Positions 8,718 to 17,880 are shown, counted from the first letter of the stretch. The stretch: 64,000 nt of DNA from CALINF01 sp039980455 (GCA_039980455.1 JBDXCG010000004.1:310001-374000), one strand, 5' to 3'. Translations and numbers: made by a program. The notes: generated by a model not told the origin, from the letters alone.

Positions 8718-9812
8718 TCATCCGAGCTGCTGAGCCCAGGTTGTCACTGCTGCTCGCGATCCACTAGAGCGCAGCTGACCCTGACGTTGCTGGAGCTGAT
8801 ATTCGTACATAGGGTCATAGTAGTCTGACAGCAGCTGACCTATCCATTGCCGATGCATCGCGTCGCTGTCTTGATCTCGTTGTGTCCGGAACGCATCAGC
8901 AATGAGGTCCGATAAGGCCTGCTGCCGAACGCCACCCAACCTTTTCCGGATACGGTAAAGATCGCCCTGTAGCCGCTCGCAATGCATACGCGGACCATCG
9001 GCTCCATAGGCATTGGCATAGCGCAAGCCCAGATCAACCACGTAATCATCCAAAACAACATCGATGCGCGAGTCGAGTGTTTCCTCAATAACAACCATTG
9101 ATGCTTCAAGCATCGTGACGCGCAGAGACTCCGGCAGCGACAATCGACCGATAAGACGCCCTTCGTCCTCTACAAACACGCGCTTGTTGCCGGCGGCGAC
9201 TTGTTTGAGCAGCGCTATGCTAATCTGGTTTTCGAAATCTATCTGAGAGGGCTGGGGTTGCAGCAACTGGCCAAAACTTGAGCCGCGATGACAAGCCAGG
9301 CCTTCCAGGTCGATACTATTGGACAGGGCATTGATAGCGCGTGTTTTGCCGGTGCCTGTCTTTCCGGCAATCAATACCAGCTCGACATCCGCCAAGGAAC
9401 GTTCCAATTCATCAATCAAGAAACGCCGCATGGCCTTGTATCCGCCTTTAATCAGCGGATACTCCACGCCCTGCTGCGCAAGCCAGGTTTGTACAGTCTG
9501 CGACCGCAGGCCACCGCGAAAGCAATACAGATAACCGTTGGGATGAGCTCTGGCGAACGCTAACCACTGCTGTAAGCGAGCCTCTCGCACATCGCCAGAC
9601 ACAAGAGCATGGCCCAACTCCATGGCCGCCGCCTGACCCTCACGCTTATAGCAGGTACCCACCTGCGCGCGTTCATCGTCAGTCATAAGGGGTAAATTTT
9701 GTGCACTGGGAAACGCGCCGTGCGTAAACTCGGTAGGCGCGCGCATATCCATCATGGGGGTATCTGCCAGAAACAAGCCGCGATAGTCGTCAGTGTCTCC
9801 GCGGCTCTTCAT
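8718..9812 (-). CDS. mnmH: tRNA 2-selenouridine synthase
   Basis: About 364 residues; converts 2-thiouridine to 2-selenouridine at the wobble position of Glu, Gln and Lys tRNAs, using selenophosphate and a geranylated intermediate. It has an N-terminal rhodanese domain with the catalytic Cys in YCFRGGLRS (near residue 97, as in E. coli) and a P-loop GKTGTGKT near 155. The first conserved residues follow the Met at 9812, which lies 7 bases after the rdgC stop. A longer reading from 9848 would overlap rdgC and adds nothing conserved. It sits 4 bases upstream of selD, so selenouridine is the visible use of selenium here; no selA, selB or selC is in the window. Confidence 0.93.
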   Translation of the reverse strand: MKSRGDTDDYRGLFLADTPMMDMRAPTEFTHGAFPSAQNLPLMTDDERAQVGTCYKREGQAAAMELGHALVSGDVREARLQQWLAFARAHPNGYLYCFRGGLRSQTVQTWLAQQGVEYPLIKGGYKAMRRFLIDELERSLADVELVLIAGKTGTGKTRAINALSNSIDLEGLACHRGSSFGQLLQPQPSQIDFENQISIALLKQVAAGNKRVFVEDEGRLIGRLSLPESLRVTMLEASMVVIEETLDSRIDVVLDDYVVDLGLRYANAYGADGPRMHCERLQGDLYRIRKRLGGVRQQALSDLIADAFRTQRDQDSDAMHRQWIGQLLSDYYDPMYEYQLQQRQGQLRSSGSRAAVTTWAQQLG

Positions 9813-9819
9813 GAGGATG

Positions 9820-10725
9820 TTACTCGGCTTCTCCGCCAAAAATCTCAATGACGCGATTCTGCAGGTCGGTAAGCGCTTCAGACATCAGGGCGAAGTCAGC
9901 ATCAATTCGCGCCGCATCATCTGCCTCAGGTATATCCTCATTTTCTTTCATCAACTCATCCGAGAACTTTAGACGCCGCAGACACAAGTCCTCTGCCAAA
10001 ACCAGTTGTAAGCGCTCATCCCAGTGCAGTGAAACCCGGGCAACTTGTTTGCCAGCGTCAAGATGAGTCTCCACCTCTTCGCTAAGTAAATCAACTCCTC
10101 GACACCGCACGATGCCGCCCTCTTCGCCAAGCTCTCGCAGCTCGCACTCTCCACCCAGCTCGAAGTCATCAGGCAAGCTATTGTGCGCCAACCAACCAGT
10201 CATCGTAGCAATCGGTGCGTTGTTTACCTGTGGCAGTACAACGGGAAAACTGCCAATACAGTCGCGCAGCAGGTTAAGCAGCTCCTCCGCCCGAGCAGCA
10301 CTAGCGGCATCTACCATTATCCAGCGAGCTCGAGTATCGATGTAGGCATAAATCGACGAGGAGCGCGAAAATGCCCGCGGCAGGCAATCCTGCACGATCT
10401 CGTCTTTCAGAGTAAGGCGTTCCTTTCGATAGACTTTCCGCCCCTGCTCCGACTCAATCAGGGAGACTTTTTCATCTAACTGCTCACGCACAACGGTTGA
10501 TGGCAGCAGCTTCTCCTCCCGCTTCAGCTTTAACAGATAGCGACCATTAGCAGCATGCACTAATGCGGCCTCCTCGCCTCCAACCGGCGCGACCCAGCCT
10601 AGCGCCAATGGTTGGGCAGGTGTACACGGCTTGAAAGCTCTCGACTCAAGCTGATCGGACAATTGTTCGGGGGTGAAATCTATTGGGGTTGTGAGCCGAT
10701 AGGCACGAAGGTTTTTGAACCACAT
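9820..10725 (-). CDS. rdgC: Recombination-associated protein RdgC
   Basis: 301 residues against 303 in E. coli. The opening MWFKNLRAYRL is typical, and the family pattern continues (PFALGWV-like segment, EREEKLLPSTVV, LTLKDEIVQDCLPRAFSRSS). RdgC is a ring-shaped, non-specific double-stranded DNA-binding protein of the nucleoid that restrains RecA. It is followed immediately by mnmH and selD on the same strand. The closeness may mean shared transcription, but no functional link to selenium is known. A 166-base gap separates it from the divergent gloA. Confidence 0.95.
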   Translation of the reverse strand: MWFKNLRAYRLTTPIDFTPEQLSDQLESRAFKPCTPAQPLALGWVAPVGGEEAALVHAANGRYLLKLKREEKLLPSTVVREQLDEKVSLIESEQGRKVYRKERLTLKDEIVQDCLPRAFSRSSSIYAYIDTRARWIMVDAASAARAEELLNLLRDCIGSFPVVLPQVNNAPIATMTGWLAHNSLPDDFELGGECELRELGEEGGIVRCRGVDLLSEEVETHLDAGKQVARVSLHWDERLQLVLAEDLCLRRLKFSDELMKENEDIPEADDAARIDADFALMSEALTDLQNRVIEIFGGEAE

Positions 10726-10891
10726 GGAATTTGCATCTTGGGTGAAAGGCGCAAGATTGTACCCCAGCGATTTGCGAATGCCAGAAAAACCGAAAATCGA
10801 CGCGTAGCATCGCTTGAAAGGTTCACATACACTGCGTGCAGAGACGATTTTAACTCGCTGACTTCACCCTTTTTGACAACAGGCAACCGAC

Positions 10892-11332
10892 ATGAAATTC
10901 CTACATACCATGGTGCGCGCTCGCGATCTGACCGAAACGCTGGATTTTTACTGCGACAAGCTCGGTTTGGTAGAAACCAGTCGCTACGAGAGCGAAGCGG
11001 GTCGATTTACACTGGTGTTTCTGGCTGCGCCGGGCGACGTGGAGAGCGCAAAGGCTGGCCAGAGCCCTCTGGTAGAGATCACCTGGAACTGGGACACCGA
11101 AGACTACGACGGTGGCCGGAATTTCGGCCACCTCGCGTATCGTGTGGAGGATATCTACAGTTTGTGCCAGCACCTGATGGACAATGGTGTCACCATCAAT
11201 CGTCCACCGCGCGATGGGCATATGGCTTTTGTTCGCTCACCTGATGGGATATCAATTGAGTTGCTACAGGAAGGGGATTCGCTTCCGCCCCAGGAGCCCT
11301 GGGCCTCAATGCCTAACACTGGGTCATGGTGA
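10892..11332 (+). CDS. gloA: Glyoxalase I (lactoylglutathione lyase)
   Basis: 146 residues; isomerises the methylglyoxal–glutathione hemithioacetal to S-lactoylglutathione in the cytoplasm. The four metal ligands of the family are all present: His5, Glu62 (LVEITWNW), His80 (NFGHLAYRV) and Glu123 (SIELLQ). The length, and the absence of the extra loops of the zinc form, suit the nickel-type bacterial enzyme. TTGACA is seen at about 10874, but it is too close to the ATG to act as a -35 box. The gene ends 28 bases before the sensor-phosphatase gene, on the same strand. Confidence 0.93.
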   Translation: MKFLHTMVRARDLTETLDFYCDKLGLVETSRYESEAGRFTLVFLAAPGDVESAKAGQSPLVEITWNWDTEDYDGGRNFGHLAYRVEDIYSLCQHLMDNGVTINRPPRDGHMAFVRSPDGISIELLQEGDSLPPQEPWASMPNTGSW

Positions 11333-11360
11333 AGTCGCCAAAAAGGTATCCCCGACTATT

Positions 11361-13700
11361 ATGAGTAACAGCATCGCAACACGGCTGATTCTAACGCTGT
11401 GCATTTGCACTGGAGCCATTATTTCCCTTGGAATGGCACTGGACTACCGAGTTTCCCGCACAGAATTGCTTGAAAATCTACGATTGGAGTCGGCTAATAC
11501 AATCCAGAAATCGATTACTGATCTGGAGAACCTGTTTGACGGCGCTGAAGACAGCACACGCTTTCTCGCAAAACTACTGCAAGAGCAAGACTTCACTGAA
11601 GCTCAGCTGCAAAGCCTGCTTCGCGACATCGTCGACAGCAGCGGCGATATCTATGGGGCAGCCATTGCGATCAACCCCGACATAGTCACGTCCGAGCGCG
11701 GATATGCCCCTTACTATTTCCGTAGGAATGGCTCTATTGTGTACGCCGACCTAACAGAGGGCGAAGACTTTTATTGGCAAAGACCGTGGTACTCAGATGC
11801 GGTGCATGCAGCGAAGCCAATATGGGTAGAACCTTACTTCGATCTTGAAGGAGGGCAGGCACTCATGACGACCTTTTCTGCGCCGGTTTACCGGTTAGAT
11901 GAAGAGGGAAACAGAGAACTTTTTGGCGTGGTAACAGGCGATATCACTCTGGATGAATTGAACCATTATGTGAGCAATATTCGAGTGGGAGAGAGTGGCT
12001 ACGGCTTTCTGCTTAGCGGCAAGGGCACAATTCTTAGCACACGTAATCAGGCTTTGAGAATGCGAAGCTACGAAGAAGTCATCACCACAGACACTCGGCA
12101 TTGGCGCGAAATTCTAGAGGGAGGCTTGGAGGGAAATAGCCTTGTCCGAACCATCGACTGCGCTCACATAGAGGGAAGCTGTACAGTGCGTATGGGGTCG
12201 CTTGATCCTGTGGGTTGGCCAGTCGGTGTTGTGTACTCCGAAGACGAGATCCTTCAGCCACTATACGAGTACCAGCTAAAAATGCTTGCTACCGGCATAG
12301 CGACACTACTGTTAATGGCGATCGCCATTTACTCCATCACCCGACGCGTCACGGCGCCACTAACCGCACTCGCGGCTGCCTCAGATTCGATTGCGCTTGG
12401 AGATCTCTCAACTAGCTTTCCCCCTGCCAAATATAATGACGAAATAGGCCGCCTGGTCACTTCATTCTCTTCTATGCAACGCGACCTCAAGGTCTACATC
12501 GCCGACCTTGAGGACGCCACCGCCAGCCGCAGCCGCCTCGAGGGTGAGCTTGCTGCCGCCCGTGAGATCCAAATGTCTATGCTCCCTCAGGGAGGCGAAG
12601 CGCAGGAAAGTCGCGAAACGTTTTCCCTATGGGCAAAGGTACGCCCCGCTAAGTCTGTAGGTGGCGATCTGTATACCTACTACGAAAGACGGGGAGAGCT
12701 ATTTATTGCTGTGGGTGACGTATCAGATAAGGGCGTCCCGGCCGCTCTGTTTATGGCAAAGGCCATCAGCCTGATGCAACAACTACAAGAAGACTTCAGT
12801 GAACCCAATACAGCTATGGCAAAGCTGAATGACCTACTGGAACAGGGTAATGAAAACTGTATGTTCCTTACTCTGTTTTTTGGCGTACTGAATCTACAGA
12901 CCGGTATATTGCGCTTCGCATCCGGTGGGCATACACCTCCGAGCCTACTGTGCGACGGTCGGGCGACCACGCTGGAGCAGGAAAGTGGACCAGCGCTAGG
13001 GCTGGCATCCGAGCAGACGTTCCCTATCAACACGGTGCAGCTTACTGCAGGGAGTCGCTTGGCAATCTATACCGATGGTATTGACGAGGCTTTTAACAGT
13101 GAGGCGCAGATGTTTGGCATGCAGCGCATCAATGCGCAAATCGAGAAGGACGCAGATCAGGTAACGGCTTCTGCCGGTGTTTCACTGTTTCAGGCGGTGG
13201 ATGCATTTGCCGGTTCAACGCCCCAATCTGACGATATCACGCTTCTCCTACTAGATTGGTCGGCTGCAACAGGCCAAGCCAATGAGTTCGCTCAGCAGCA
13301 CACCCTGCATTTGGGCCCGCAGCTGGTGACTCGCGCCAACCTATGGCTGGAGCATGTACTAGAACAAGCTGGCGTCAGCCCCGATATCATCATGGAGCTA
13401 ACCTTGGTGTTTGAGGAGATGGTGACCAACGTCGGTAAGTACTCGGGGCTGGACCAATCCAGCGAACTACAGGTTTTGGTGTCAGGCGATAGCAATCAGA
13501 TCAGTCTGGAGATTCAGGATCAGGGTAGTCCGTTTGACCCACTGAGCGAGGCGCGCAGAGCAGAGCTTGGCCAAGACATCGATCATGCTGAGGTGGGTGG
13601 GCTTGGTGTACACTTGATTACGCAGCTAACACAGCAGCAGAACTATCGCCGCGAAGAAGGTAAAAATATCTTACGTGTGATAAAACAACTCGAAACCTAA
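11361..13700 (+). CDS. Membrane sensor SpoIIE-type serine phosphatase with fused RsbW-like kinase domain
   Basis: About 779 residues from the ATG at 11361; upstream in-frame codons lie inside gloA. Order: membrane helix (~8-28), dCACHE periplasmic sensor (~35-300; YFRRNGSIVYAD, WVEPYFD), helix (~312-334), HAMP (~335-390), short coiled coil, PP2C/SpoIIE phosphatase (~425-630; GGDLYTYYE, GDVSDKGVPAALFMA, SDDITLLLL), then a GHKL ATPase of the RsbW/SpoIIAB kind (~650-775; FEEMVTNVGKYS, GGLGVHLI). RsbU-type phosphatases dephosphorylate STAS antagonists that RsbW-type kinases phosphorylate, so one chain appears to hold both opposing activities. The STAS gene follows 43 bases later. No sigma-factor gene is adjacent, so the final target is unknown. 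Confidence 0.92.
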   Translation: MSNSIATRLILTLCICTGAIISLGMALDYRVSRTELLENLRLESANTIQKSITDLENLFDGAEDSTRFLAKLLQEQDFTEAQLQSLLRDIVDSSGDIYGAAIAINPDIVTSERGYAPYYFRRNGSIVYADLTEGEDFYWQRPWYSDAVHAAKPIWVEPYFDLEGGQALMTTFSAPVYRLDEEGNRELFGVVTGDITLDELNHYVSNIRVGESGYGFLLSGKGTILSTRNQALRMRSYEEVITTDTRHWREILEGGLEGNSLVRTIDCAHIEGSCTVRMGSLDPVGWPVGVVYSEDEILQPLYEYQLKMLATGIATLLLMAIAIYSITRRVTAPLTALAAASDSIALGDLSTSFPPAKYNDEIGRLVTSFSSMQRDLKVYIADLEDATASRSRLEGELAAAREIQMSMLPQGGEAQESRETFSLWAKVRPAKSVGGDLYTYYERRGELFIAVGDVSDKGVPAALFMAKAISLMQQLQEDFSEPNTAMAKLNDLLEQGNENCMFLTLFFGVLNLQTGILRFASGGHTPPSLLCDGRATTLEQESGPALGLASEQTFPINTVQLTAGSRLAIYTDGIDEAFNSEAQMFGMQRINAQIEKDADQVTASAGVSLFQAVDAFAGSTPQSDDITLLLLDWSAATGQANEFAQQHTLHLGPQLVTRANLWLEHVLEQAGVSPDIIMELTLVFEEMVTNVGKYSGLDQSSELQVLVSGDSNQISLEIQDQGSPFDPLSEARRAELGQDIDHAEVGGLGVHLITQLTQQQNYRREEGKNILRVIKQLET

Positions 13701-13743
13701 ATGACAATACCGGCGACTGATAAGCGCCTTGGGAAAGTACAGT

Positions 13744-14121
13744 ATGGAACTCACGACCTCTGTCAGCATTGATGAAGAACAATCTGTCGCCAAAATTGGA
13801 TTAAAGGGAGCACTAAACACCGATACCGCCCCTGAATTCGAAAAGCGCTTGCAGGAGGTTCTTTCAAAAGGAAACCAGCTCAACGTACTTGATATGAAGG
13901 AACTGGACTACATCAGTTCGGCTGGACTACGTGTGATATTCAAAGCTGCCAAGCAGGCCAAAAATGCGGGTAATCGTTTGGCTGCAGCCAACCGTAAACC
14001 GCACATCGACAAGGTCTTTGAAATACTCAAAGCATTACCGGATATGGCCGTGTTCGCGGATGACGATGAACTGGATGCCTATCTCGACGCGATGCAGAGT
14101 CAGGTCAAGGGCGATGGCTAG
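13744..14121 (+). CDS. STAS-domain anti-sigma factor antagonist
   Basis: A 125-residue single STAS domain. The phosphorylatable serine region reads LDYISSAGLRVIF (Ser58/Ser59), matching the SpoIIAA/RsbV pattern. I choose the ATG at 13744 because GGGAAAG lies 6 bases upstream; the TTG at 13729 adds five residues inside that ribosome-binding region. It is almost certainly the substrate of the phosphatase–kinase fusion encoded just before it. Its stop codon overlaps that of the convergent glutamine amidotransferase gene: the palindrome CTAG at 14118-14121 holds both TAG codons. Confidence 0.92.
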   Translation: MELTTSVSIDEEQSVAKIGLKGALNTDTAPEFEKRLQEVLSKGNQLNVLDMKELDYISSAGLRVIFKAAKQAKNAGNRLAAANRKPHIDKVFEILKALPDMAVFADDDELDAYLDAMQSQVKGDG

Positions 14122-14819
14122 CGCTTCAGAAAATTGAGAATCCAGCGGCCGATCCGGTCGCTCTCAGGATCATTCACCAACGAAGCCATGCCCTCTGTGT
14201 AGTTATCTTCGCCGATCGTCTCTCTGCGAAAATTCATAATCTCGCGCGAGTAATCCGGAACAAACTCAGGATGCCCCTGAAACGTCAGCATGTGGTCGCC
14301 TATCTGGCATACCGCATTTTCACAGAATTCACTGCCCGCCAGCACAGTGCTGCCCGCGGCAACCTGGGTCACCTGATCCTGATGGCTGACAAGAATACGA
14401 AAATCCACATCGCCTTCGTCGTGCCACTCGGGACGGGAGGAAAAGGTGTGTGTATGCAAACCCACGCCCCAGCCCTTTTCGGACTTCTCTGTTTTACCAC
14501 CCAGTGCCTGGGCGATCAGCTGATGGCCAAAACAGATGCCTACCAGCTTTTTCTCACGCGCATGGAGCTCGCGGACGAAGCCCTCTAGCTCTCGAATCCA
14601 CTGCTTGTCCTCGTATACGCTGCTCTTGCTACCGGTAATGAGATAGGCATCAACGGCATCAATATCGGTGGGAAATTCGCCCTTTTCGGCATCCCAGGTG
14701 ATGAATTCCAGTGAGGGATCGAGTCGGCTCAACAGCGCCACGAACATATCGGGATATTCGCCGTAGCCCGGCACCCATTCGGGCCGTACCGTATCAGTTT
14801 TCAAGATGCCCAGTTTCAT
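14118..14819 (-). CDS. Class I glutamine amidotransferase-like protein (GMP synthase GATase family)
   Basis: 233 residues from the ATG at 14819, which follows GAGGGT. The class I GATase triad is visible: nucleophile Cys96 in GICFGHQ, then His in FQGHPEF near 183 with Glu two residues on. It is a free-standing domain with no synthetase partner, like the yeast Dug3/YLR126c or GuaA-like stand-alone proteins. Such proteins hydrolyse gamma-glutamyl compounds or act on unknown substrates, so the specific role is open. It is convergent with the STAS gene and shares a CTAG stop overlap. Confidence 0.85.
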   Translation of the reverse strand: MKLGILKTDTVRPEWVPGYGEYPDMFVALLSRLDPSLEFITWDAEKGEFPTDIDAVDAYLITGSKSSVYEDKQWIRELEGFVRELHAREKKLVGICFGHQLIAQALGGKTEKSEKGWGVGLHTHTFSSRPEWHDEGDVDFRILVSHQDQVTQVAAGSTVLAGSEFCENAVCQIGDHMLTFQGHPEFVPDYSREIMNFRRETIGEDNYTEGMASLVNDPESDRIGRWILNFLKR

Positions 14820-14941
14820 TGTGACCCTCAAAGCAAGCGCGGGTTGCTGACCCAATTAAAGCCGAACATCTTAGAAAGTCGTCAGCGCGCTGTCTATACC
14901 TCGAAAGGGAGAGCGTAAGCAGCCTGAGCGCGCCCGCTATC

Positions 14942-14962
14942 TCACCAAGCAACACTTGGTGA
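14942..14962. repeat. Perfect 8-base inverted repeat upstream of the multihaem cytochrome gene
   Basis: TCACCAAG at 14942-14949 and CTTGGTGA at 14955-14962 are exact complements around the 5-base centre CAACA. The repeat ends about 38 bases before the TTG start at 15001 and lies between divergent genes. It could be a dimeric repressor/activator site or an RNA hairpin in the cytochrome leader. No run of T follows, so it does not look like a terminator. Confidence 0.5.
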
Positions 14963-15000
14963 TGGCATCCCAGATCGGTTAGCCTTGTGCACCTACTTCT

Positions 15001-17262
15001 TTGAGATTGATCCCTTTGCGTTTCTTATTCCCATTTGCCTTCGCGCTACTCTGCACAGGCCAGTCTGCATTTGCCGCTGAGCCCAACTTTGTCGGGTCAG
15101 ATCAGTGCGCGTCCTGCCATGAGCAGGAGCACGACACTTGGTTGGATTCTCATCACGACCTGGCTATGCAAGAGCCCTCCTCGGAGACTGTCTTAGGTGA
15201 TTTTGACAACGCCACGTTCACTTACAATGGTGTAACAACAACCTTTGTGCGCCGCGACGGTCAGTTCATTGTTCGAACCGATGGTGAAGACGGTAAGCTG
15301 ACTGAGTTCCCGGTGAAATACGTTTTCGGCGTCTATCCACTGCAGCAATACTTGCTCCCGCTATCACGTGGACGCCTGCAAACACTGAGTATTACCTGGG
15401 ATGCACGCCCGCGCGAGGAAGGTGGGCAGCGCTGGTACCATCTGTACCCCGATGAGCTAATAGACTACACCGACCCGCTGCATTGGACGGGCCCCTACCA
15501 GAACTGGAATACACGCTGCGCAGAGTGCCACAGCACCGATGTGAAAAAGAACTACAGCCCTGCCAAACGCGAGTTCAACACCACGTTCAAGGAGATTGAT
15601 GTGGGCTGCGAGGCCTGTCACGGACCGGGCAGCAAGCACATCGCGGCAGCTACCGCTGGCACTCTTGGCCAAGACAACGGGTTGTTAACGCAACTTTCAC
15701 AACGCGGAGAGTGGGCGTTCCCAGAGGGAGAAAATATCGCCCGCCGCTTAAGCCCGATTGAATCCAATGCGCAGATCGATAACTGCGCCCGCTGCCATTC
15801 ACGCCGAGGCACATTGGGCGACTACCACTACGGCGCTGATTTGCTAGACACCCATCGCCTGTCGTTGACCGAGTTTCCGCTCTACCACTACGACGGCCAG
15901 ATTCTTGATGAAGTCTACGTGTATGGCTCTTTCGTGCAGAGCAAGATGCACCAGGCCGGCGTGGTCTGTAGCAACTGCCACGAACCCCATAGCAATGCCT
16001 TGCGCGCCGAAGGCAACGGCGTATGTGCGCAATGCCATAAGCCCGACGCCTACGACACGACAGCGCATCACCACCATCCTGTCAGCTCCGAGGGCGCGCA
16101 ATGTGCCAATTGTCACATGCCGCACACGACCTACATGGGTGTCGATGATCGCCGAGACCACAGTATGCGAGTGCCACGGCCCGACTTGAGTGTTGTTTTG
16201 GGCTCACCCAATGCCTGCAACCAATGTCACACAGATAAAGACCCCGTTTGGGCATTAGAGTCACTTCGCAGTTGGGGTGTTGAGTTTCGCGACACAGGTT
16301 CGCACCCTGCGCGCGCCTTTGCTCAAATTCAAGCCGGCGATATGCGCGCGGTGCCCACTCTGATGGCGCTGGCCTCCGATACAAATACTGCGCCAATTTG
16401 GCGGGCCACCGCCATCGAGCAACTGGGCGACACTGGTCAGAGGAACATACTGACACTCGCCAGCCAGTATCTGTATGACGATAACCCGATCATTCGCACA
16501 AGCATGGTCCGCAGCCTGGAATCCCTGCCACTGAACCAGCGCTATAAGCTGCTACAGCCATTAATTAACGACGACATTACATCCGTCCGACTGGCTGTTG
16601 CATTGCAACTGGCAGGTGTACCACTTGATCAGATTCCTCCAGAACAATCGCGAGCGCTGGTTGCATTATTTGACGAATACCGCGCCGTACACCGGGAACA
16701 CGCTGACATGCCCTCGATACAAATGCAGATGGGCTTGTTCTATACGCGACGCGGTGATGGCCCGGCTGCTGAAGCTGCCTATCGCGAGGCGATACACCTC
16801 AACTCACAAATGATTCCCGCGTACCTGAATCTGGCGGATTTGTTGCGCACCGCGCAGCGCGAAGACGAAGCAAGAGAACTGCTCAAGACGGCACTCGCCA
16901 TTGCGCCTGACAGCGGCTCGGCTCTTCACTCGATGGGGTTGCTGGAAACGCGCACAGGTAATACGGATGTTGCGCTCGACTACCTTGGCAAGGCGGCCGC
17001 TCTGGAACAGGTTGGCACACGACATCGCTTTGTATATGCCATCGCCCAGCACGATCTGGGCAAGCCGGAAGCGGCGATAGAAACATTGCAGGCTTTGCTA
17101 CGCACAGTGCCACAAGATACTGATGTGCTGCTCGCGCTGGCGAACTACAGCGCGGAATTGGGACGAATGGATTCTGCCAGGGGTTACGCAAAAACGCTGA
17201 ACGCATTGGCGCCTAACAACCCCAATTACAAAGCACTTTTGCAACAACTCTCAGATCAATAA
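15001..17262 (+). CDS. Octahaem c-type cytochrome with C-terminal TPR domain
   Basis: A 753-residue secreted protein with a Sec signal peptide ending SAFAAEP. Eight CXXCH haem-binding motifs occur between about residues 36 and 410: CASCH, CAECH, CEACH, CARCH, CSNCH, CAQCH, CANCH, CNQCH. Several His residues nearby (HHHH near 360) could be distal ligands. After ~420 come HEAT-like helical repeats, then TPR units (~560-750; YREAIHLNSQMIPAYLNLADLL, ALAIAPDSGSAL). The family relates to cytochrome c554/doubled-CXXCH proteins; electron partner and substrate are unknown. Translation probably starts at TTG 15001, as an in-frame stop at 14980 leaves no ATG; other TTG codons at 15007 and 15016 are possible. 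No Shine-Dalgarno is obvious. Confidence 0.9.
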   Translation: MRLIPLRFLFPFAFALLCTGQSAFAAEPNFVGSDQCASCHEQEHDTWLDSHHDLAMQEPSSETVLGDFDNATFTYNGVTTTFVRRDGQFIVRTDGEDGKLTEFPVKYVFGVYPLQQYLLPLSRGRLQTLSITWDARPREEGGQRWYHLYPDELIDYTDPLHWTGPYQNWNTRCAECHSTDVKKNYSPAKREFNTTFKEIDVGCEACHGPGSKHIAAATAGTLGQDNGLLTQLSQRGEWAFPEGENIARRLSPIESNAQIDNCARCHSRRGTLGDYHYGADLLDTHRLSLTEFPLYHYDGQILDEVYVYGSFVQSKMHQAGVVCSNCHEPHSNALRAEGNGVCAQCHKPDAYDTTAHHHHPVSSEGAQCANCHMPHTTYMGVDDRRDHSMRVPRPDLSVVLGSPNACNQCHTDKDPVWALESLRSWGVEFRDTGSHPARAFAQIQAGDMRAVPTLMALASDTNTAPIWRATAIEQLGDTGQRNILTLASQYLYDDNPIIRTSMVRSLESLPLNQRYKLLQPLINDDITSVRLAVALQLAGVPLDQIPPEQSRALVALFDEYRAVHREHADMPSIQMQMGLFYTRRGDGPAAEAAYREAIHLNSQMIPAYLNLADLLRTAQREDEARELLKTALAIAPDSGSALHSMGLLETRTGNTDVALDYLGKAAALEQVGTRHRFVYAIAQHDLGKPEAAIETLQALLRTVPQDTDVLLALANYSAELGRMDSARGYAKTLNALAPNNPNYKALLQQLSDQ

Positions 17263-17283
17263 AACTCAGGCGTACACACAGCG

Positions 17284-17880
17284 CTAGTTGGCAGGCGTAA
17301 ACACCAGATTGAGTGTCACGGGTACAGCCGTACTGATACTGTTCAGTCCGGCTATTTCCCGCAATGCGGTAACCCCGTCTTCCAGCCCAAAATCTGCAGC
17401 ACCCACGATGACAGGCTTAGGGGTCATTACGCGTATCAGCCCGCCCTCATCGCCACTTACCAAAACAGGTACGGTAATTTCGCGTTCGGCTCCATGCAGC
17501 GCCAGCGTTACGGCAATATCCGTGGTGACAGACCCGCCTCCAGTTATTGCAGCAAGCACTTCCGGCGCTACCTGAGCGGTAACATTAGCGGTGGGAAACA
17601 TGGCGGTTTGAAATAACAACTCCCGCATCCGCTCATTGCGGATTGGAATCATTGTTTCCACACTATCAAGATCAATCGCGAGCTGAACCCGACCATCATC
17701 ACCTACAAACCCAACCATCGAGCTAAACAGATGAGTCTCGCCGATGCTGTTGTTCTTGATCGAAACAAAGTTCAACGTTGAACGCTCTGAATCCAGTTCC
17801 CATTGCGCCAATGCTGGAACAGTCCAGGCCATCAGACTGATTACGAGCAGGCCGTGAATGCCCTGTCGAAAAATTCGCAA
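17284..17880 (-). CDS. YceI family periplasmic lipid-binding-like protein
   Basis: 198 residues with a clear signal peptide (hydrophobic core LLVISLMAWTVPALAQ). The mature part shows the YceI pattern: WELDSERSTLNFVSIKN, HLFSSMVGFVGDDGR, ELLFQTAMFPTANV. The fold is a lipocalin-like beta-barrel that holds polyprenyl-type lipids in characterised members; the role in this cell is not known. It is convergent with the multihaem cytochrome gene (22 bases between stops) and lies upstream of nothing on its own strand. Confidence 0.88.
   Translation of the reverse strand: MRIFRQGIHGLLVISLMAWTVPALAQWELDSERSTLNFVSIKNNSIGETHLFSSMVGFVGDDGRVQLAIDLDSVETMIPIRNERMRELLFQTAMFPTANVTAQVAPEVLAAITGGGSVTTDIAVTLALHGAEREITVPVLVSGDEGGLIRVMTPKPVIVGAADFGLEDGVTALREIAGLNSISTAVPVTLNLVFTPAN

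Noticed and set aside
10612..11244. 210-codon frame across the rdgC–gloA junction
   Set aside because: Overlaps two well-supported genes in other frames and shows no recognisable domain.
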